Assembly: GCA_016208805.1 (NCBI GenBank)
Contig: JACQXL010000079.1
Span: forward strand, 1-10,178
Direction: 5' to 3'
DNA length: 10,178 nucleotides
From: Planctomycetota bacterium
GTDB taxonomy: Bacteria; Planctomycetota; MHYJ01; JACQXL01
This document shows, piece by piece, positions 6,853 to 10,178 of this stretch (its first letter is position 1; the number at the start of each line of letters is the position of its first letter). The notes under the pieces are model-generated. The model was not told the DNA's origin, ran no database searches, and was given only the letters and a program-made list of their open reading frames with translations. A program made the translations under genes and the position numbers.

Positions 6853-7134
6853 ATGCCCTATCCACATCAATATATCAAACTGACCGATGAAGAACGGAAG
6901 ATTTTAGAAGCCGAGATAAAAAAGGCAGTCGGGGATACCAGCAACAAAAGGCGTCGGCGTTTACAGATTCCCTATCTTTCAGACCAGGGCTGGACTTTCC
7001 GGTCGATTATGGCCAACACCAAATTTTCATATGCCACCGTGCGCCGCTATATCTATCGTTATAGGAAAGATGGGCTAAAGGCCTATATTGTCTCCTGCGG
7101 ACCCAGCGCTTCTACTCGCAAAGAGCGGGGTTAA
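6853..7134 (+). pseudogene. Truncated IS630-type transposase, N-terminal HTH region only
   Basis: This 93-residue frame resembles the DNA-binding N-terminus of IS630/Tc1-type transposases: LTDEERKILEAEIKK (residues 10-24), a basic KRRRR patch (32-36), then a helix-turn-helix (LSDQGWTFRSIMANTKFSYATVRRYIYRY, about 42-70) and the typical linker RKDGLKAY. The catalytic DDE domain, some 200 further residues, is absent, and nothing resembling it is readable in the following 500 bp. The last residues (GPSASTRKERG) are encoded by sequence shared with the hairpin at 54-80, so the gene appears to have been cut and its end replaced by repeat DNA. ATG 6853 has CGGAG (6841-6845) 7 nt upstream. It could still make a small DNA-binding protein, but a dead remnant is more likely. 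Confidence 0.65.
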
Positions 7135-7461
7135 AAATGAGCACCTTCAGGAATGGTTTTCACCACCATCGCCCGAAAACCCGCATAAATACTGCTATCG
7201 GGATGAGCACCTTTCCTAAGCCCAAAACGGCTAAACAAGCATAAAAACGCTTGAAATGATTGTTTAACCTGAAAATGAGCGCCTTCGGAACACCCCCTCA
7301 AAAACAACCATCCGGGAAAATCTTGACTTCCATAGAGCGGTTCTTACATCTCATTAAACAACAATGTATTGTGATGAGATTATTTTTACTCTTTTGGCGG
7401 AATTATTCTATATGTAAGGGATGGGGGGGTGGGTACCCCACCCCTACGGGGGTATCTGGGT
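7135..7461. other. Non-coding decay zone with a thrice-repeated ATGAGCACCTT motif
   Basis: No convincing gene lies between the transposase remnant and the minisatellite. ATGAGCACCTTC (7137), ATGAGCACCTTT (7203) and ATGAGCGCCTTC (7275) are near-identical, spaced 66 and 72 bp apart. The first two are in one 35-codon frame (7137-7244), and the third opens a frame that runs into the tandem repeat. Low-complexity G/C blocks occur at 7423-7450 (seven Gs, then a partial inverted repeat around GGGTACCC). I read this as eroded mobile-element DNA. Confidence 0.5.
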
Positions 7462-7615
7462 GGAACGGGTCAGGCAGGATTGGGGAACGGGTCGGGCAGG
7501 ATTAGGGAACGGGTCAGGCAGGATTGGGGAACGGGTCGGGCAGGATTAGGGAACGGGATACGCAAGATTAGAGAACGGGGTAGACAGGATTGGGGAACGG
7601 TATAGACAGGGGTGA
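7462..7615. repeat. 22-bp minisatellite, seven copies
   Basis: Seven head-to-tail 22-bp units start at 7462, 7484, 7506, 7528, 7550, 7572 and 7594. Each begins (G/A)GAACGG, and most end in A(G/A)GATT(G/A)G. Copies 1 and 3 are identical, as are copies 2 and 4, so the first four form two perfect 44-bp higher-order repeats. Copies 5-7 have diverged. There are no spacers, so this is not a CRISPR array. It lies in non-coding DNA between convergent genes. Confidence 0.9.
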
Positions 7616-7640
7616 TTTAAATCTTACTGCCATATCAAAC

Positions 7641-7680
7641 GGACGCAGATAAACGCAGAGGCTTCGCCTACGCAGATTAT
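7641..7680. repeat. 10-bp-periodic ACGCAGA repeat with GCTTCGCCTACG insert
   Basis: ACGCAGATAA and ACGCAGAG form a 10-bp-period direct repeat, interrupted by GCTTCGCCTACG (7661-7672) and resuming as CGCAGATTATAGG. The same 12-mer GCTTCGCCTACG occurs at 204-215 inside the palindromic repeat near the left edge. It lies directly downstream of the HicB-like gene's stop (minus strand). Confidence 0.55.
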
Positions 7681-7689
7681 AGGTATTTT

Positions 7690-7860
7690 TTACTGGTGCG
7701 CCAAGCGGTCTTCCAGATGGAGTTTTATGGCATCCTTTATATTCTTGAGCGTGGATTCATAAGTACCGCCCTGGGTATAACACCCCTGCAATTCCGGACA
7801 AAAGGCAAAATAACCATCACGGTCTTTTTCTATGACTACCGAGAATTTGAATGTCTTCAT
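7690..7860 (-). CDS. HicB-like antitoxin-family protein, short
   Basis: This 56-residue protein has the HicB fold signature: MKTFKFSVVIEKDRDGYFAF (residues 1-20), CPELQGCYTQGGTYESTLKN and DAIKLHLEDRL. HicB proteins usually neutralise the RNA-cleaving toxin HicA and repress their own operon. Here no HicA-like frame is found on either side. The protein ends at DRLAHQ, where relatives often continue for 10-20 residues, and repeat DNA begins right after the stop, so the C-terminus may be trimmed. I chose ATG 7860 because AAGGAGA (7867-7873) lies 6 nt upstream; the longer TTG start at 7878 would overlap this site. It could be an orphan antitoxin or one of the many solo HicB-like proteins of unknown job. 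Confidence 0.85.
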   Translation of the reverse strand: MKTFKFSVVIEKDRDGYFAFCPELQGCYTQGGTYESTLKNIKDAIKLHLEDRLAHQ

Positions 7861-7870
7861 AACGTGTCTC

Positions 7871-7916
7871 CTTGACAATTGACAATAGATTGTTATAAAT
7901 TGTGGTTATTGTCAAG
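7871..7916 (-). promoter_or_regulatory. Inverted repeat and -35-like TTGACA upstream of hicB-like gene
   Basis: CTTGACAAT (7871-7879) and ATTGTCAAG (7908-7916) form a perfect 9-bp inverted repeat. Between them ACAAT-AG-ATTGT (7882-7893) is a smaller dyad. Read on the minus strand, TTGACA (7910-7915) could serve as a -35, but a good -10 at normal spacing is lacking. HicB proteins with a DNA-binding partner or tail autoregulate at dyads like this; whether this short one can is unknown. Confidence 0.35.
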
Positions 7917-7935
7917 ATTAATCCGTGTAATCTGT
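7915..7935. repeat. 9-bp-periodic AATCCGTGTAATCTGTGG repeat
   Basis: AATCCGTGT and AATCTGTGG are tandem near-copies of 9 bp, ending about 4 bp from the stop codon of the acyl-CoA dehydrogenase. It is the same style of simple repeat as at 1624-1650 and 7641-7680. Confidence 0.5.
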
Positions 7936-7938
7936 GGC

Positions 7939-9090
7939 TTACTTGCGATTCCCTAAAACAAAAGATGAAATGATCATCTTCTGGATATTGGATGTCCCTT
8001 CCACTATCTGGAACGACTTGGCATCGCGGAACATCCGTTCCACCGGGTATTCGGACGAGAATCCGTAGGAACCGAATATCTTGACGGCCAGCCCGGTGGC
8101 CTTGACGGCCGTCTCGGCCGCAAAATACTTGGCCGTGGATACCTCCAGCGTGTTGCGCTGGCCCTTGTCCTTGAGCCAGGAGGCGCGATAGACCAACAGA
8201 CGGGCTGCCTGGGTCTCCACGAACATCTCGGCTAACTGGTCCTGTATCATCTCAAACTCGGATATCTTCTTGCCGAACTGCTCCCGTTCGTTGGCGTATT
8301 TGACCGCGGCATCCAGCGCGCCTTGCGCCACACCGACTGCCCTGATGGAACAACTCAGTCTGGTGTTATCCAGCATTGACATACAAATCTTGAATCCGTC
8401 ACCCGGTTTGCCCAGCAACGCATCCTTGGGTATCCTGGCGTCCTCAAATATAATCTCGCCGGTCGGGGCCGAGTGCAATCCTAATTTGGTCTCTATCGGA
8501 CGGGTGGTAATCCCCTTTATATTCTTCAACTCCACCGCGAATGCGGACATACCTTTATGCTTGGCGGCCGGGTCGGTATAGGCATAGACGATGCCGACAT
8601 CGGCCACATGGGCGTTGGATATCCAGGTCTTGGTGCCGTTCAGCAGGTAATGGTCGCCTTTATCCACGGCCAACGATTTCATTGAGGCGACATCGGAGCC
8701 GGAGTTGGGCTCGGTGATGGCGAAACAGCCCATATACTCGCCGGAGACGAGTTTGGGCAGGTATTTCTTCTTGTGCGCCTCGGTGCCGAAGTTGAGAATC
8801 ACCTGGCCCGGCCCGATGGTCTGCATATTGAAAGGCAGTCCGTACGAAGCGCTGACCCGGGCGACTTCCTCGTTCATTATCAGGGTGGACAGGAAGCCCA
8901 GGCCGGTGCCGCCGTATTGCTCGGGCACCACGCCGCCGAAGAAGCCGAGTTCGCCCATCTTACGGACTATTTCCGGACGGAATTTATGCTCCTTTTCGTC
9001 CTTCTCCATTATCGGGGCAATCTCTTTCTCGGCAAAGTCGCGCGCCGTCTTCTGCATCATCAATTGCTCTTCGGTCAGTTCAAAGTCCAT
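7939..9090 (-). CDS. Acyl-CoA dehydrogenase
   Basis: FAD-dependent enzyme that introduces the alpha-beta double bond into an acyl-CoA and passes electrons to electron-transfer flavoprotein, acting in the cytoplasm in beta-oxidation or related acid degradation. The 383 residues are full length. Signature 1, AITEPNSGSDVAS, is at 124-136, the middle beta domain WISNAHVAD...KLGLHSAPTGEI follows, and the C-terminal helical domain carries RAVGVAQGALDAAVKYANEREQFG-type sequence. Signature 2, FGSYGFSSEYPVERMFRDAK, is at 339-358. The catalytic base is the Glu of IVEGT at residue 364, the short- or medium-chain and glutaryl-CoA type position. Substrate cannot be told from the sequence; short-chain, glutaryl- or alicyclic acyl-CoA are all possible. 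ATG 9090 has AAAGGAG (9097-9103) 6 nt upstream. No ETF or other beta-oxidation gene is adjacent. Confidence 0.95.
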   Translation of the reverse strand: MDFELTEEQLMMQKTARDFAEKEIAPIMEKDEKEHKFRPEIVRKMGELGFFGGVVPEQYGGTGLGFLSTLIMNEEVARVSASYGLPFNMQTIGPGQVILNFGTEAHKKKYLPKLVSGEYMGCFAITEPNSGSDVASMKSLAVDKGDHYLLNGTKTWISNAHVADVGIVYAYTDPAAKHKGMSAFAVELKNIKGITTRPIETKLGLHSAPTGEIIFEDARIPKDALLGKPGDGFKICMSMLDNTRLSCSIRAVGVAQGALDAAVKYANEREQFGKKISEFEMIQDQLAEMFVETQAARLLVYRASWLKDKGQRNTLEVSTAKYFAAETAVKATGLAVKIFGSYGFSSEYPVERMFRDAKSFQIVEGTSNIQKMIISSFVLGNRK

Positions 9091-9116
9091 AACTCGCTCC
9101 TTTCTCTCGCTTGTTT

Positions 9117-9285
9117 AGTCAAGGATTGTCACGCATAGTCATTTATTGTCATATAGTGCGGCTGTTAGAGTGTCCCGATGTAACATCGAGGCACGAGTTA
9201 CAGCCGACTATAGATGGCAGTAATCTTCACAGACTGCCACCTACAATTCTTGACTACTTCATGACTAATTTTGACTATACTTGAC
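9117..9285. repeat. Structured intergenic element with 10-bp-phased GTCA/TGAC arrays
   Basis: GTCA occurs at 9118, 9128, 9138 and 9148, exactly every 10 bp. TGAC, its reverse complement, occurs at 9251, 9262, 9272 and 9282. AGTCAAGGATTGT (9117-9129) is inverted with one mismatch at 9243-9255. Between the arrays lie two hairpins: a long stem-loop at 9152-9212 and a 7-bp stem TGGCAGT (9215-9221) with ACTGCCA (9233-9239). The element separates the CFI-box protein gene from the acyl-CoA dehydrogenase, both on the minus strand, and has no coding potential I trust. Confidence 0.7.
9152..9212. other. Long stem-loop within the intergenic element
   Basis: TATAG (9152-9156) pairs with CTATA (9208-9212), and CGGCTGT (9159-9165) with ACAGCCG (9200-9206). 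GTG (9170-9172) pairs with CAC (9192-9194), CC (9174-9175) with GG (9190-9191), and CGATGT (9176-9181) with ACATCG (9183-9188). Together they make one imperfect hairpin of about 23 pairs with a single-base apical loop as drawn (in RNA the closing pairs would open). No T-run follows on either strand. It could be a processed leader structure, a small RNA or simply a mobile palindrome. Confidence 0.6.
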
Positions 9286-9298
9286 CGTCCTTTTACTG

Positions 9299-10178
9299 TC
9301 AAGGTTTTAAGGTGGCAATGATGGGCTGGAGCGCCTGGCGGGTGAGGTAGCGCAGGACCGGATATTGGCGGATGGTGGCGGCAACAGGCGGGCTGTATTT
9401 GTAGTAAAGATAAACATATTTGCGGCCGATTGGGTTGGTCAGCAGACGCCTGTCCCTGAAGTTGCGCAGGATGTCAATATCGCGGGCGAACGGCGTGCCG
9501 TAGGCGGCCGTGGCAATAGCGCAGAATGCCCAGCCCTTGTCCATCTTCATCCGAGCGCTCTGTCCGGTTATCACAGGCACATCAGGATATTTGCCGACCA
9601 CCGCGAACACCCCCAGGTCGGCCGTCCAGCCGCTGACTATATTGTTCTGGCGGTCAACCACCTGCCCGAATATCGGTTCCCATCTGCCGCGGGTTGTGGA
9701 ATAATTGTAGATGCGCAGGCTGGATTCAGCCAGTTCGCTGGTGCCGTCAATGATGCCGTCGTTATCTACATCCGGATACGCCATCTTGACCCGGAATGGC
9801 TTCACCAGTCCGATGCCGTCCAGCCAGATATTTTCATAGGCGACAAACTGGTAGAGGTTGCTCAATGTGGAAGCCGGGATATTGTCCGTATTTCTCTCAA
9901 CAATGAGATTCCCGTCAAAGGTGACGCCCTGATAAGGCACCAGTACGGTGGCTTCAGGGTATTTGGTGACCTGATAAGTAATCTCACGATAAACCTTTGC
10001 GGTCTGGGTAATAGAACTGTTGTTGACCTTCAATTCAGGCGAACCGGCATTCTTCTGGATAAATACCCGTTTCTGGAGTTGCCCGGCGCTCCAGTCGGAG
10101 TAAGTGTACGCCGGCACTTCCAAATTCGCCACGGCCACCACCTCATACCAGTCCAGCGTGGCCAGCCGCTGCATATTG
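9299..10178 (-). CDS. Secreted protein with CFI-box C-terminal region (5' end beyond window)
   Basis: Only the last ~293 codons are present; the frame stays open through the right edge, so the Met at 10174 is probably internal. The sequence is beta-rich. Residues 132-146 (counted from that Met) contain PDVDNDGIIDG, a calcium-binding, dockerin- or TSP3-like loop. RWEPIFGQVVDRQNNIVSG...DLGVFAVVG is a repeat seen just before such C-termini. The end (from about residue 214) matches the CFI-box C-terminal region: FCAIATAAYGTPFARDI, LRNFRDRRLLTNPIGR, then LYYKYSPPVAATIRQYPVLR and a final hydrophobic helix. The usual C-F-I is C-A-I here. CFI-box tails are thought to be sorting or processing signals on secreted proteins, so this is an exported surface protein, perhaps large. 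Function of the missing N-terminus is unknown. Confidence 0.85.
   Translation of the reverse strand, partial: NMQRLATLDWYEVVAVANLEVPAYTYSDWSAGQLQKRVFIQKNAGSPELKVNNSSITQTAKVYREITYQVTKYPEATVLVPYQGVTFDGNLIVERNTDNIPASTLSNLYQFVAYENIWLDGIGLVKPFRVKMAYPDVDNDGIIDGTSELAESSLRIYNYSTTRGRWEPIFGQVVDRQNNIVSGWTADLGVFAVVGKYPDVPVITGQSARMKMDKGWAFCAIATAAYGTPFARDIDILRNFRDRRLLTNPIGRKYVYLYYKYSPPVAATIRQYPVLRYLTRQALQPIIATLKP

Noticed and set aside
7260..7505. 81-codon plus-strand frame
   Set aside because: It starts at TTG, has no ribosome binding site, is low-complexity (Gly/Trp/Arg) and runs into the minisatellite; no family resemblance.
7462..7615. CRISPR array
   Set aside because: Units are contiguous 22-bp repeats with no unique spacers, and no cas gene is present.
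8773..9138. Plus-strand frames opposite the acyl-CoA dehydrogenase
   Set aside because: These are antisense shadows; the minus-strand gene has full family motifs and a strong ribosome binding site.
9152..9240. tRNA gene
   Set aside because: The stems do not give acceptor, D, anticodon and T arms, and there is no T-loop GTTCRA motif.

Overview
The window looks like a piece of a bacterial chromosome from an uncultured, metagenome-type lineage. Large secreted proteins with carboxypeptidase-regulatory-like, FN3, FIMAH-like and CFI-box C-terminal regions, plus HEAT-repeat lipoprotein or secreted proteins, are typical of Planctomycetes-like and related candidate phyla. That assignment is an inference from domain style only, since no marker gene here fixes the phylum. 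Housekeeping genes (tyrS, an acyl-CoA dehydrogenase) are interleaved with secreted proteins of unknown role, and nearly every intergenic gap is filled with short repeats.

Layout. Positions 1-258 hold hairpins and a palindromic repeat. On the + strand follow a secreted HEAT/beta-sandwich protein (337-1620), a three-hairpin repeat whose last stem contains the tyrS ribosome binding site (1675-1752), tyrS (1757-2956), a probable promoter (3027-3055), and a large secreted multidomain protein split by a one-base frameshift inside a GC-rich hairpin (3099-5610). A lipoprotein gene starts 3 nt later (5614-6774). Positions 6775-7689 are a decay zone: a 3' gene remnant, the N-terminal third of an IS630-type transposase, dispersed short repeats and a 22-bp minisatellite. 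On the minus strand are a small HicB-like gene without a visible HicA (7690-7860), an acyl-CoA dehydrogenase (7939-9090), a structured intergenic element flanked by 10-bp-phased GTCA/TGAC arrays (9117-9285), and the 3' part of a secreted CFI-box protein that runs off the right edge (9299-10178).

How the parts fit. TyrRS charges tRNA-Tyr and the acyl-CoA dehydrogenase serves fatty or dicarboxylic acyl-CoA oxidation; neither is functionally tied to its neighbours. The split surface protein and the following lipoprotein are almost certainly co-transcribed. Both are exported, the end of the first and the whole of the second are AT-richer than the surroundings, and neither the last ~330 residues of the first nor the second matches a family I recognise. 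This pair is the best candidate for something undescribed. The other notable theme is that 9-10-bp-periodic simple repeats and palindromes sit at gene boundaries and supply gene ends, ribosome binding sites or part of a signal peptide.
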